The notes: generated from the letters alone by a model not told the origin. A stretch of 64,000 nt of DNA from Mesorhizobium plurifarium (GCA_000824785.1 CCNB01000012.1:286983-350982); one strand, 5' to 3'; shown: positions 33,043-42,230, numbered from the stretch's first letter. Program-made: numbers and translations.

Positions 33043-33936
33043 TCAAGCCTTCTTGTAGGGACGGCTGAACAGGCCTTCCGGTTTGAACATCAGCACCAGG
33101 AGGAACACGCCGTAGGCGATGGCGTTCGTCCAGCCGCCCGAGATGAAGAACTGGACATAGGCTTCGATCAGGCCGAGCAGTATGCCGCCGGCCAGCGCGC
33201 CGGTGACGTTGCCGATGCCGCCCAGCGCCAGCGCCACCAGCGCCTTGAGGCTGAAGATGAAGCCGGCGAAGGGGTTGAACGGAAAGGTGGTTGCGACCGC
33301 GACGCCGGCGGCGCCCGCCAGCGAAATGCCGATGGCGAAGGCAATCGCATTGACGCGGTGCGGGCTGATGCCCATCAAAGTCGCGGCGTCCATGTCTTCC
33401 GAGGCGGCGCGCACCGCCTTGCCGACAATCGTCTTGCGCAGGAAAAGCATCACCAGGCCGGTTCCGGAGAGCGCGATCAAAAACCCCATCGAGCGGGTGA
33501 AGGAGGTGCGCACGCCGAAGAGCTCGATGCCGCTTGCCGTATAGCTCGTCACCACGCCGGCGGTGTTGCCGCCCCAGATCACCGTCATCAGGTTCTGGAC
33601 CAGGAACATCAGGCCGACGGCGATGAGCAGCGAGACGTTGCGGTCTGCTTCAGCGGCGGCCTGGCGGAACAGGCCCTGATAGATCAGCCAGCCAACGCCG
33701 AGCCCGACCGGCACGACGATCAACAGCGACAGGAACGGGTCGACGCCGAGGCCGTAGAAGAGCGCGCGCACGAAATAGGCGGCCAGGATAATCATCGCGC
33801 CCTGGGCAAGGAAGATCAGCCGCATGGTGCCGAAGATGAGGCTCAAGCCCACGGCGGCGACGCCATACATGGCGCCGCCGAGCGCGCCGTTAAGCGACAG
33901 CTGGAGCAGGATCTCGGGTGGCGGGAGATTGACCAT
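33043..33936 (-). CDS. Branched-chain-type ABC transporter permease LivH
   Basis: 297 residues, about eight membrane segments. LIFGTMRLIFLAQGAMIILAAY replaces the usual INLAHGE motif with the LAQG form. ASEDMDAATLMGI is the coupling loop. FKPEGLFSRPYKKA ends the chain. Lies three bases after LivF and five before LivM, so all are cotranscribed. Confidence 0.9.
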   Translation of the reverse strand: MVNLPPPEILLQLSLNGALGGAMYGVAAVGLSLIFGTMRLIFLAQGAMIILAAYFVRALFYGLGVDPFLSLLIVVPVGLGVGWLIYQGLFRQAAAEADRNVSLLIAVGLMFLVQNLMTVIWGGNTAGVVTSYTASGIELFGVRTSFTRSMGFLIALSGTGLVMLFLRKTIVGKAVRAASEDMDAATLMGISPHRVNAIAFAIGISLAGAAGVAVATTFPFNPFAGFIFSLKALVALALGGIGNVTGALAGGILLGLIEAYVQFFISGGWTNAIAYGVFLLVLMFKPEGLFSRPYKKA

Positions 33937-33939
33937 GTT

Positions 33940-34662
33940 CTACTCCAACACGCCCATATAGGCCTTCTGGATTTCGGGATCGGCGATGAGATCGGCGCCG
34001 GTGCCTTGCATCGCGAGCGAGCCGGTCTGCAGCACGAAGGCGTAGTCGGCGACCTTCAGCGCCTGATGGATGTTCTGCTCGACGAGCAGGATGGTGACGC
34101 CCTGGCCGTGCAAGGTCTGGATGAGCGCAAACATCTGCTGCACGACGAGCGGGCTAAGGCCCAGCGACGGCTCATCGAGGATGAGCAGCGACGGTTCCGA
34201 CATGGTGGCCCGCGCGATCGCCAGCATCTGCTGCTCGCCGCCGGAGAGCGAGCCGGCCTTCTGGTGCGCGCGTTCCTTCAGGCGCGGGAAGAGCGTGTAG
34301 GCTTTCTCCAGCAGCTCCTTGGTGCGCGGGCGCGCCTTGGGCTGGAAGGCGCCGAGCTCGAGATTTTCCAGCACCGTCATCTGGCGGAACAGACCGCGCC
34401 CTTCCGGCACATGGGCGATGCCCATGCTGGCGATCTCCTGCGGCGCCTTGCCTATGATCGACTGGCCTGACAGGCGGATGTCGCCCGCCTTCGGCTTGAG
34501 CAGACCGGAAACGGTGCGGAGCAGTGTCGTCTTGCCGGCGCCGTTGGCGCCGACCAGCGCGACGATCGTGCCGGGATCGACATGGAGCGACACGCCCCAC
34601 AGCGCGCCGACATCGCCATAGGCGACTTCGAGATCGCTTATTTCAAGCAGCCGGTTCGCCAA
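33940..34662 (-). CDS. Branched-chain-type ABC transporter ATP-binding protein LivF
   Basis: 240 residues. Walker A GANGAGKTT, signature SLSGGEQQM, Walker B LLILDEPSLGL, and HVPEGRGLFRQMTV. I chose the TTG at 34662 (then ANRLLEISDLEVAYG) because GAGG lies seven bases upstream and the overlap with LivG is then 20 bases; the open frame extends to 34731 inside LivG. Confidence 0.86.
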   Translation of the reverse strand: MANRLLEISDLEVAYGDVGALWGVSLHVDPGTIVALVGANGAGKTTLLRTVSGLLKPKAGDIRLSGQSIIGKAPQEIASMGIAHVPEGRGLFRQMTVLENLELGAFQPKARPRTKELLEKAYTLFPRLKERAHQKAGSLSGGEQQMLAIARATMSEPSLLILDEPSLGLSPLVVQQMFALIQTLHGQGVTILLVEQNIHQALKVADYAFVLQTGSLAMQGTGADLIADPEIQKAYMGVLE

Positions 34663-35380
34663 GATAGGCCTCGATGACTTTGCGGTTTTGCGTGACGTCG
34701 CGCGGCGTGCCGTCGGCGATCTTCTCGCCATGGTCGAGCACGATGACGCGGCTGCATACTTTCATGATGGCGTCCACCTTGTGCTCGACCCACAGCATCG
34801 AGATCCCCCGGTCGGCACGCACACGGCGGATGACGTCGACCATGCGCTGAATCTCGGTCGGGTTGAGGCCGGCCATCGGCTCGTCGAGGAGCAGCAGCGC
34901 CGGATCGGAGGCGACGGCACGCGCAATCTCCAGCATGCGACGGTCCGACAGCGTCATATGCGCGGTGCGCATGTCGCGCCTGGCGCTGAGGCCGACCAGC
35001 TCCAGCGCCGCGGTCGCCGCCTCGGTCGCGTGCTTGACGCGGCCTCCTGCCCCGTAGACGGCGCCGACCATGACATTCTCGAAGGCGGTCATGGTGAGGA
35101 AGGTGCGCACGAGCTGGAAGGTGCGGGCGATGCCGAGCCTCGAGATGCGGTGCGGCGCGATGCCGGTGATGTCCTTGCCGCGGAAGGACACGCGCCCTTC
35201 GGTCGGCGCGTAGATGGCGGTAATGACGTTGAAGAGCGTCGACTTGCCGGCGCCGTTCGGCCCGATCAGGCCAATCAGTTCGTTGGCGCCGACGGCGATA
35301 TCGATGTTGTTGAGGACGACAAGCCCACCGAAGCGCTTCTTGACCGCCTCGAGGCGCAGCAAGGTTTCGTCCGCCTGCAT
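34643..35380 (-). CDS. Branched-chain-type ABC transporter ATP-binding protein LivG
   Basis: 245 residues. Walker A GPNGAGKST, IARTFQLVRTFLTMTAFENV as the Q-loop region, Walker B LLLLDEPMAGL. The signature motif is MTLSDRRMLEIAR, with LSDRR instead of LSGGQ. ATG 35380 (MQADETLL) starts at the domain. It follows the binding-protein gene after a strong stem-loop. Confidence 0.88.
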   Translation of the reverse strand: MQADETLLRLEAVKKRFGGLVVLNNIDIAVGANELIGLIGPNGAGKSTLFNVITAIYAPTEGRVSFRGKDITGIAPHRISRLGIARTFQLVRTFLTMTAFENVMVGAVYGAGGRVKHATEAATAALELVGLSARRDMRTAHMTLSDRRMLEIARAVASDPALLLLDEPMAGLNPTEIQRMVDVIRRVRADRGISMLWVEHKVDAIMKVCSRVIVLDHGEKIADGTPRDVTQNRKVIEAYLGEPAA

Positions 35381-35463
35381 CGTGTTTTCGTTTCCTTCCA
35401 GCGGAAGCGCCGAGGATTCGGCACTCAAACCGCTCAATTGCCGGCGACCCAAATGTGCGGGCG

Positions 35464-35510
35464 GGAAGCGAACGGGCGCCTGGCTTCGCAATCAGGCGCC
35501 CGCCGCTTCC
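35464..35510 (-). terminator. Stem-loop between binding-protein gene and livG
   Basis: Inner stem GGGCGCCTG/CAGGCGCCC with a ten-base loop, extended outward by GGAAGCG/CGCTTCC (total about 16 pairs). No T-run. Probably a partial terminator or stabiliser of the binding-protein message. Confidence 0.65.
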
Positions 35511-35525
35511 ACCGCATCCCTTCGT

Positions 35526-36734
35526 TCAGCGCTTGTCCCAGGCCGGGGCCGGCTTGTAGGTCCAGTTGCCGTCCGGGTAGATGAGCTGGTGTTTGCCCTG
35601 CCACCATTGCGTGGCAACGCTCGGGATCAGGGCGAAGCCGGTGTCGTCGAACTTGAGGTCGCCGACCACTGTGTCCTTGAACTCCTGGCCGAAAATCGCG
35701 TCGTGGATCGCTGCCGCATCGGTGCTGCCGGCCTTCTCGATGGCCTGCGCCAGCACCTGCGCATTGGCATAGAAGGCGCCGACGGTGACGGAGTCCTTCT
35801 TGAACTCGGCCTCGTAGCGATCACCGAGTTCTTTCGCGCCCTTGTAAGGGTAGCTCGCAGACCAAAAGCCGTCGGTCAGGATGTAGTCGGAGTCCGGCCC
35901 AAGCGCCTCGTGGAATTCGCCAGTCCAGGTACCCTTCCAGCCATGCAGATAAGGCACGGAGAAGCCGAGCTCCTTCATCTGCCGCAAAAGCGTGACAGTG
36001 TCGGCCGGCGAGCCGAAGACCAGCATGGCGTCGACATCGGCGGCCTTGAGCTTGGTGATCAGCGCCGAATAGTCGGTGGCGCCGATCGCCCAGGGATCGT
36101 CGACGGCGAAGCTGTAGCCGTATTTCTTGGCCGCCGCCTCGAAGGCGCCGCCGAAGCCCTTGCCGTCGGGCGAGTCTTCCGAGACCAGCGCCGGATGCTT
36201 CGGCTTCTCATTCGCCGGCAGCTTGTCCCATATCTGGAAGGGCACCTCGGCGCCAGGTCCCGGATGGAAGAAGAACAGCGCCGAGTATTTGAGCTTCAGC
36301 GGCTGCCACTCGAAGGGAAAAGCCGTCGTGATCATGTAGAACTTCTTGTATTTTTCCGCGACGATGGCGCCGGCGATGTTCATCGGCCCGGAATGCGTCG
36401 AGAGCAACGCGTCGACCTTCTGCACCTTGATCAGGTTTTCGAGCGCCGAAGCGACCTTGCCTTCCGAGCTCTCGTCGTCGGCGACGACCAGCCTGACCGG
36501 CAGCTTCTTGCCGGCCGCTTTCACCATGATGCCGCCAGCCTTGTTGATGTCGGCAACGGCTTGCTCATAGGCCCATTTCTGCTCCTTGCCATCGCCGGCC
36601 AGCGGACCGGTCAGCGAGATCGGCGCACCGATGACGATCTCGTCGCCGGCGGCATTGGCGACGAGCGTTCCGCCGAGCCCAAGTGCCGAGGACAGCAACA
36701 GGCCGGCCAGCATTCCCTTCAGACTGATTTCCAT
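35526..36734 (-). CDS. Branched-chain-type ABC transporter substrate-binding protein
   Basis: 402 residues. Signal peptide (SLKGMLAGLLLSSALGLGG, cleavage near ANA-AGD) and a Peripla_BP_6 fold: IVIGAPISLTGPLAGDG, AVADINKAGGI. Trp- and Phe-rich pocket segments (FPFEWQPLKL; WKGTWTGEFHE) suggest an aromatic or hydrophobic ligand, but this is weak. ATG 36734 has GGGAGG six bases upstream; ATG 36740 abuts that site. First transporter gene after the NTF2-like and MoaF-like genes. Confidence 0.9.
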   Translation of the reverse strand: MEISLKGMLAGLLLSSALGLGGTLVANAAGDEIVIGAPISLTGPLAGDGKEQKWAYEQAVADINKAGGIMVKAAGKKLPVRLVVADDESSEGKVASALENLIKVQKVDALLSTHSGPMNIAGAIVAEKYKKFYMITTAFPFEWQPLKLKYSALFFFHPGPGAEVPFQIWDKLPANEKPKHPALVSEDSPDGKGFGGAFEAAAKKYGYSFAVDDPWAIGATDYSALITKLKAADVDAMLVFGSPADTVTLLRQMKELGFSVPYLHGWKGTWTGEFHEALGPDSDYILTDGFWSASYPYKGAKELGDRYEAEFKKDSVTVGAFYANAQVLAQAIEKAGSTDAAAIHDAIFGQEFKDTVVGDLKFDDTGFALIPSVATQWWQGKHQLIYPDGNWTYKPAPAWDKR

Positions 36735-36805
36735 TGTCATCCTCCCAGGTTTTTCATCGGGTCGATCCTCCCAAGGCGAGGCCCGCATCCATTCGTGCCG
36801 ACGCC

Positions 36806-37198
36806 TCAGCCCATCGCGGCCGCGACCAGCCTGGTGTCGGTGAACTGCTCGAAACTCACGGCCTTGCCGTCGCGCATCTCCCAGACATGGACGACGCGCG
36901 CCGTCATCGGCTTGCCGGTCTTCCTGTAGGTGCCCGAATAGGTGCCGATGCCGACGATGGTGGAGCCGCCATCGACCAGTTTCTCCAGCGCGAAGGTGTA
37001 GCCGTCCCAGTCCTCGCCGATGCGCTTGAAGACGCCGGCGATGACGGCATCAGGGCCGACATAGGTGCCGGCATAGGGAAAGCCTGCCATTTCGGTCCAG
37101 GCGGTGCTTTCGGTGATCGGCGCCATCATCATCGCCAGATCCTTGGCGTCGGAGCCGGCGTAGTGGGCCTTGATGGCGTCGTAGTTCTTGTTGCTCAT
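36806..37198 (-). CDS. NTF2-like (SnoaL-type) protein
   Basis: 130 residues with the alpha+beta cone fold pattern: YAGSDAKDLAMMMAPITE, then FPYAGTYVGPDAVIAGVFKRI and HVWEMRDGKAVSFEQFTDT at the end. SnoaL-type proteins bind small hydrophobic ligands and include isomerases and cyclases; no catalytic residues can be assigned. ATG 37198 is at the domain start. It is between MoaF-like and transporter genes, so likely in the same pathway. Confidence 0.85.
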   Translation of the reverse strand: MSNKNYDAIKAHYAGSDAKDLAMMMAPITESTAWTEMAGFPYAGTYVGPDAVIAGVFKRIGEDWDGYTFALEKLVDGGSTIVGIGTYSGTYRKTGKPMTARVVHVWEMRDGKAVSFEQFTDTRLVAAAMG

Positions 37199-37215
37199 GA
37201 TGCTGATCCCAACAC

Positions 37216-38010
37216 TCACACGGGCTCCTGGCCCGGGTCGTAAACGGCCCTGGATTTCTTCTCGATGAAGGCGCCGGCGGGCTTGTTCTCGACCTTGCCC
37301 TGGCTGGTCACGCCAAGAAACTTGCCGGTCGAGCGCATCGTGTCCCAATTGTAGAAGAACAGCGATGCGACCGGGATGATGAACTCGCGGAAGCCGAAGA
37401 CATAAAGATTCTCGGCGAACTTCCAGGTGGTGGCGAGGTCGACATCGCCATGCCCGCGCTGGACGCCGACGAGGTTCTGCCAGGCGTAGCGCTGGGAGCT
37501 CAGATAAATGTGCTCGTATACATGGTTGGGGCTGTAGGTGTAGTGCGCCGTCAGCCCGATCAGGTCGCGCGTCGGCGCCGGTTCGCGGCCGGTCGGCGGC
37601 ACGGTCGGGTCGCCCAGCACGCCGACGGAATAGGTCTGCGCCACGCGCGGCTCGCCCTGCGCTTCGCCGGGTTCACGCACCCGCTCGCGCACCGACAGAA
37701 CGCGCCGCGTTTTGGTGTCGACGATGAAGGCTTCGTCCTCGGCCGGTCTCGCGGCGAAGGTCATGTTGATGAAGAAGACTTGCGGCGCGACTTCCAGCGC
37801 CTCGTACCAGTCGGCGCCGGCCTCTGCGCCTTCGCTCCAGGCCACGGTGTCGGTTGCTGTGAAGGCAAGGTCGATCGTGCGGCCGGTCTTCAGCGTGATC
37901 TTGAACGTCTGACCGCGCAGCGCATCGGTCACCGGCAGCCGGTTGGTGGCAATGCCGGCGGCGAAATCGTCGAAATGCTTCCAGTCGGCGGGTCTGTTCT
38001 GGTCGTTCAT
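37216..38010 (-). CDS. MoaF-family protein
   Basis: 264 residues. The FKITLKTGRTIDLAFTATDTV segment and the second half with SQRYAWQNLVGVQRGHGDVD match the N- and C-terminal MoaF domains, two lipocalin-like beta-barrels. MoaF was named in a molybdenum-regulated aryl/monoamine operon but its role is not established. ATG 38010 follows TTTGGAGATGGCG. Here it sits with SDR, NTF2-like and transporter genes; no molybdenum gene is nearby, so a role in metabolising an imported aromatic or amine compound is more likely than cofactor synthesis. Confidence 0.82.
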   Translation of the reverse strand: MNDQNRPADWKHFDDFAAGIATNRLPVTDALRGQTFKITLKTGRTIDLAFTATDTVAWSEGAEAGADWYEALEVAPQVFFINMTFAARPAEDEAFIVDTKTRRVLSVRERVREPGEAQGEPRVAQTYSVGVLGDPTVPPTGREPAPTRDLIGLTAHYTYSPNHVYEHIYLSSQRYAWQNLVGVQRGHGDVDLATTWKFAENLYVFGFREFIIPVASLFFYNWDTMRSTGKFLGVTSQGKVENKPAGAFIEKKSRAVYDPGQEPV

Positions 38011-38023
38011 CGCCATCTCCAAA

Positions 38024-38812
38024 TCAATCGACAAAAGCGAGCGTCGGCAGGTCGACCACGGTGGCGCCGCCATCGACGGTCAGGATCGAGCCATTCATCA
38101 TCGCCGCCTCGCTCGAAGCGACGAAGCAGATGACGTTGGACACTTCTTCCGGCGTCGCCGGCCGGCCGAGCGGCACGTCCTTGGTGACAAGCCTGTAGGC
38201 TTCCTCGATCGAGCCCAGCCCGTGCTTGTCGACAATCACCTGCATCTGCTCGTCGGCCATGGCCGTCGCCACCCAGCCGGGGCAGATGATGTTGGTGCGC
38301 ACGCCCTGGCGGCCGTAGTCGCGCGCCAGCGATTTGCCGAAGCCGACGCAGGCATGCTTCATGGTGACGTAGCCCGCCGCTGCCGGTCCGGCGAACAGGC
38401 CGGCGATCGAGGCGACGACGACGATGTTGCCCTTGCGCGCGATCAGATCGGGCAGGCATTCACGGGCGCAGACGAAAGCGGTGTCGAGATTGGTGCGCGT
38501 CGCCAGCGCCCAGGTCTCGTCGCTCATCGTCACCGTCGGGCCGACGCCGTGGCCGCCGGCATTGGCGACGAGGATATCGACCGGGCCGATCTTGTCGTGA
38601 ACCTCGGCAAGGGCGGCGCGCACCGCCTTGGCGTCGGCGGCGTCGCCCTGCACGACCAGCCCGCCAATATCCCTGGTCACGGCCTCGAGCGGCTCTCGCC
38701 GCCGCCCCATCAGCACGACTTTGGCGCCCTCTGCCGCCATGCGCCGGGCGACAGCGGCGCCGATGCCGGTGCCGCCACCGGTGATGAAGGCCGTCTTGCC
38801 GGAAAATCTCAT
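38024..38812 (-). CDS. SDR-family oxidoreductase
   Basis: 262 residues. TGGGTGIG cofactor motif, ANAGGHG, the catalytic region VVASIAGLF with YVTMK: the YxxxK Tyr and Lys are kept. C-terminus ILTVDGGATV. ATG 38812 is the natural start of the domain (MRFSGKTAFITGG). First gene of the operon that includes MoaF-like, NTF2-like and the third transporter. Confidence 0.9.
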   Translation of the reverse strand: MRFSGKTAFITGGGTGIGAAVARRMAAEGAKVVLMGRRREPLEAVTRDIGGLVVQGDAADAKAVRAALAEVHDKIGPVDILVANAGGHGVGPTVTMSDETWALATRTNLDTAFVCARECLPDLIARKGNIVVVASIAGLFAGPAAAGYVTMKHACVGFGKSLARDYGRQGVRTNIICPGWVATAMADEQMQVIVDKHGLGSIEEAYRLVTKDVPLGRPATPEEVSNVICFVASSEAAMMNGSILTVDGGATVVDLPTLAFVD

Positions 38813-38885
38813 GCTGCGGTCCTTATGGGCACGCGCCCAAATGCTGCTGATCGTTGGTTTGGAGTGTGCGACGGGAGATGCCTTC

Positions 38886-38919
38886 CGTCTTGTCCGAGCG
38901 GGAACTTTGTTTTGACTGA
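38886..38919 (+). repeat. 34-base direct repeat, copy 1
   Basis: The 34 bases beginning CGTCTTGTCCGAGCGGGAAC and ending TTTTGACTGA recur without change at 40602-40635 in the same orientation. This copy lies between the SDR start and the YceI stop. A GC palindrome (GAGCGCG...CGCGCTC) follows at once. Confidence 0.85.
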
Positions 38920-38993
38920 GCGCGCACTTCCGCGCTCCTCTTATGTGCCGCGCGACCTTGCCGCGCGGCATCATGCGTCTGGCTTCCGGCGGC

Positions 38994-39581
38994 CTATTTC
39001 TTGACCGCCTCGAGATCGATGACGATGTCGACCTCTGGCCCGAGGCCGAACCCATCGGCGGCCTTGGCCATTGGGAAGTCGGCGGTGCTGACCTTGCCGG
39101 TGGCGCTGAAAGCCGCCTTGGTCAATGTCGCGTCCCATGGCGCGGGCGCTTCGTTGAGCAGCTTGACGTCGAGCGTAACCTCCTTGCTGACGCCGCTGAT
39201 CGTCAGGTTGCCGGTGACCTTGCCGGTCTTGTCGTCGACCTTCTCGACCTTGGTGCTTTCGAAGCTGATGGTTGGAAACTCGGCGGCGTTGAAGAAGTCC
39301 GGGCCTTTCAGGTCGCTGTCGCGCTGGTCGAAGGCGGTGTGGACCGAGCCGACATCCAGCTCGGCCTTGACGCTGCTTTTGGTGACGTCCGCCTTGTCCA
39401 TGACGATCGAGCCTTTGACCGCGTCGAACTGGCCGTGGGCGATGCCATAGATGCCATGCTTGACGGTGAAGGTGACCCAGGCGTGCTGGCCGTCGATGTC
39501 GTAATTGTCGGCATGCGCCGCGGCAGTCAGGATCGATGCGCCGGCGAAAGCGAGCGCGGCAATCAGTTTTGTCGTCCTCAC
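38994..39581 (-). CDS. YceI-family periplasmic protein
   Basis: 195 residues. Signal peptide (KLIAALAFAGASILTAAAHA, cleavage after AHA) then a YceI lipocalin-like barrel: YDIDGQHAWVTFTVKHGIYG, SFESTKVEKV, ISGVSKEVTLDVKL. YceI proteins bind isoprenoid or other amphipathic ligands and occur in stress or lipid contexts. GTG 39581 follows GGGAG at eight bases. Probably cotranscribed with the membrane protein upstream of it (39623-40495). Confidence 0.9.
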   Translation of the reverse strand: MRTTKLIAALAFAGASILTAAAHADNYDIDGQHAWVTFTVKHGIYGIAHGQFDAVKGSIVMDKADVTKSSVKAELDVGSVHTAFDQRDSDLKGPDFFNAAEFPTISFESTKVEKVDDKTGKVTGNLTISGVSKEVTLDVKLLNEAPAPWDATLTKAAFSATGKVSTADFPMAKAADGFGLGPEVDIVIDLEAVKK

Positions 39582-39622
39582 ATGTTTTCTCCCTGTTGTT
39601 GGTTGTTGTGTTTGGATCCGGC

Positions 39623-40495
39623 TCAGGAAAAGCCGAGGGCGGCCCCATGCGGCGCCCAGACGATCGCCGTCACGATGGCCAGAATCGCCGGAACGGCGAT
39701 CAGGATGCCGGCGACCAGCGGCCGCAAGGGCCGTGCGCCGGGAAGCAGGTTTTGCAACGGGCCGCGCACGAGCGCGACGGCGAGCGGCGGCAGGGACGAC
39801 AGGATGAGCGCGGCGGGATTGGCCTTGGGCGCGAGCAGCGCCACCTGGACCAGCACCGTCGCGGCGGCGTAGAGCAACAGGAACTCGACGCCCTTGCTCC
39901 ATGCGGCGGCGGCGCCGCCGCGCAACGCAGCGAGATATTGCGCGAGGCACCAGCCACCGACCAGGGCGGCAATCGAGCCGAGCAGCTGCCCGGTGACGAT
40001 CGAGGCGCCGAGCACCGAGACGATGGCGCCGGCGAGCGACAAAGCGAGCACCGCCGCCGGTGCGAGAAACGGCTCTTCGATGGAAGGCGGCTGCGAGGCT
40101 TGTCGCGCGGCGAGCATCGCGGCGCCGATCATCGTCAAAAGCCCGACAGCAAGTGCCGCAATCAGCTGCAGATCGAGAGCGCCTCCGGCCAGCCGCCGCC
40201 AACCGAGCCACAGGAAGGCCGCCGCGAAAGCGACGACGGCGGGAAGACTCGTTGCGCGTCCCAACACCCGCTCGGGCAGCAGGCCGATGACGATGCCGGC
40301 GAAGGCGAGATAGATCAACTTCTGACTGGCGGCGACAGGCGGCATGACCGGTGGCCCGAGCGTGTCCCAGTAGAAGAACAGCAGCAGCGCCGCCCAGAGC
40401 AGTGTCAGCACCGGCGAAGCGGCCGGCAGGGTAAAGCGCGCGGCGAGCGCCAGCGCGACGCCGAGCAGCAGCGGCAGCGCGGCCGTAGTGACCAT
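39623..40495 (-). CDS. Uncharacterised integral membrane protein
   Basis: 290 residues, very rich in Ala and Leu, with about eight to nine hydrophobic segments and short loops; one longer loop near residue 120 (RQASQPPSIEEP). No motif that I recognise. ATG 40495 is used; TTG 40519 with AAGG upstream is an alternative. It lies 41 bases before the YceI gene on the same strand. The frame is open much further upstream across the aldehyde dehydrogenase gene, but that part is antisense shadow. Function not assigned. Confidence 0.7.
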   Translation of the reverse strand: MVTTAALPLLLGVALALAARFTLPAASPVLTLLWAALLLFFYWDTLGPPVMPPVAASQKLIYLAFAGIVIGLLPERVLGRATSLPAVVAFAAAFLWLGWRRLAGGALDLQLIAALAVGLLTMIGAAMLAARQASQPPSIEEPFLAPAAVLALSLAGAIVSVLGASIVTGQLLGSIAALVGGWCLAQYLAALRGGAAAAWSKGVEFLLLYAAATVLVQVALLAPKANPAALILSSLPPLAVALVRGPLQNLLPGARPLRPLVAGILIAVPAILAIVTAIVWAPHGAALGFS

Positions 40496-40601
40496 CGGAT
40501 TGCCGAGAACCGCGCTCAAATCGTCTTCACCTTCCAGGACCCGCGGAGACGTGCCAGCGTGGCCGATCTCATCCCGCAATCTTGATTGGCCTTGGGCGAG
40601 C

Positions 40602-40635
40602 CGTCTTGTCCGAGCGGGAACTTTGTTTTGACTGA
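40602..40635 (+). repeat. 34-base direct repeat, copy 2
   Basis: Identical to 38886-38919. This copy is in the intergenic region between the membrane protein (-) and the aldehyde dehydrogenase (+). Identity over 34 bases at non-coding sites points to a dispersed intergenic repeat or a shared regulatory element. Confidence 0.85.
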
Positions 40636-40723
40636 AAGCGCACTCGCGGCCGCGCCGGCTTGAAGGGCGTCGGCGCGCTCCATAACCCTCTCGAAAAATG
40701 TTCATCAATTGCGGGAGGATGGC

Positions 40724-42226
40724 GTGAACGAGACAACTGTGCCGCCGATCAGCGCGGCTGCCGCCGCATTCCTTTCGCGACCGCATCGGCCCTTCATCAA
40801 GGGACGTTTCGTCGACGAGCACGCGGGAGACGAGTTGGCTGTCGACGATTCCGCCTCGGGCGAGATCGTCGCTTATGTGCCGGAGAGCGGCCCGGAACTC
40901 GTCGACCAGGCTGTGAGCGCGGCGCGCGCGGCGCTCGAAGGGCCATGGGCGTCGATGCGGCCGGTCGACCGCCAGAACCTGATGCTGAAGCTTGCCGACG
41001 CGATCGAGGCCGATGCCGACCTTCTGGCCGAGATCGAAAGCATCGAGAACGGCAAGTCGCTGGGCGTCGCCCGCATGCTGAGCGCGGGCGGCGCCGTCGA
41101 CTGGCTGCGCTACTATGCCGGCTGGGCGACGAAGATCGAAGGCTCGACCTTCCAGGTTTCCATTCCCGTGCCGCCTGGGGCGAAGCACCAAGCGATGACG
41201 GTGATGGAGCCAGTGGGAGTCGTCGGCGCCATCGTGCCGTGGAACTTCCCGCTGCTGATCGGCATGTGGAAGATCGCGCCGGCGCTCGCCTGCGGCTGCA
41301 CCATCGTGCTCAAGCCGCCGCAGGAAACACCGCTCGGCCTGCTCAGGCTTGCCGAACTGATCGAGGCAGCGGGCTTCCCGCCTGGCGTCGTCAACATCGT
41401 CACCGGCAGCGGCGCTGTGACCGGTGAGGCGCTGATCCGCCATCCCGGTATCGACAAGCTGACCTTCACCGGCTCGACGGAAGTGGGAAAGCGCGTTGGC
41501 CACGCCGCGGTCGACCGCATCGCGCGCTTCACCCTGGAGCTCGGCTCCAAGTCGCCGATGATCCTGCTCGCCGACATGGAGGACGGCGTCGAGCCGCTGC
41601 TTGCCGGGCTCGGCATGTTCTTCAACCAGGGTCAGGTCTGCACCTCGGCGGCGCGGCTGTTGATCGAGAAGCCGATCTACGACCGCACGCTGGCGCGGCT
41701 GGCCGAAATCGCCGACGGCATGACGATGGGCGCCGGCCGCGACGCGGAGGCCCAGATCAATCCGCTGGTCTCGGCCAAGCATCGTTTGAGCGTGCAGGGT
41801 TTCGTCGAGCGCAGCCTGGCGGCGGGTGTCGAACGCGTGAGCGGCGCGCGACCCGTGCCTACGAAAGGTCACTATGTGGCGCCGACCATCCTGCACCATG
41901 TGAAACCGGAGATGGAGATCGTGCGCGAGGAGGTGTTCGGGCCGGTGGTGGCGGCGATGCCGGTCGCCGATCTCGACGAGGCGATTCGCATCGCCAACGA
42001 CACGCGCTACGGGCTGTCGGCCTCGATCTGGACCCGCGACATGGGCAAGGCAATGATGGCGATCCACGGCCTCAAGGCCGGCACGGTGTGGGTCAATTCG
42101 CATAACACGCTGGATCCGGCAGCGCCCTTCGGCGGCTTCAAGCAATCCGGCATCGGCCGCGAGCATGGCCGCGCGGCGGTCGAGGGCTACCTCGAGACCA
42201 AGACTGCCATCATGCGCTACGCCTGA
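40724..42226 (+). CDS. NAD(P)-dependent aldehyde dehydrogenase
   Basis: 500 residues, normal length. PWNFPLLIGMWKIAPALACG near residue 180, TFTGSTEVG at the cofactor site, catalytic Glu in LELGSKSP and catalytic Cys in NQGQVCTSAARL; FGGFKQSGIGRE near the end. It is of the betaine/phenylacetaldehyde dehydrogenase type; substrate unknown. GTG 40724 follows GGGAGGATGGC. Four bases separate it from the GMC oxidoreductase, so together they may oxidise an alcohol to an acid by way of the aldehyde. Confidence 0.93.
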   Translation: MNETTVPPISAAAAAFLSRPHRPFIKGRFVDEHAGDELAVDDSASGEIVAYVPESGPELVDQAVSAARAALEGPWASMRPVDRQNLMLKLADAIEADADLLAEIESIENGKSLGVARMLSAGGAVDWLRYYAGWATKIEGSTFQVSIPVPPGAKHQAMTVMEPVGVVGAIVPWNFPLLIGMWKIAPALACGCTIVLKPPQETPLGLLRLAELIEAAGFPPGVVNIVTGSGAVTGEALIRHPGIDKLTFTGSTEVGKRVGHAAVDRIARFTLELGSKSPMILLADMEDGVEPLLAGLGMFFNQGQVCTSAARLLIEKPIYDRTLARLAEIADGMTMGAGRDAEAQINPLVSAKHRLSVQGFVERSLAAGVERVSGARPVPTKGHYVAPTILHHVKPEMEIVREEVFGPVVAAMPVADLDEAIRIANDTRYGLSASIWTRDMGKAMMAIHGLKAGTVWVNSHNTLDPAAPFGGFKQSGIGREHGRAAVEGYLETKTAIMRYA

Positions 42227-42230
42227 TCCG

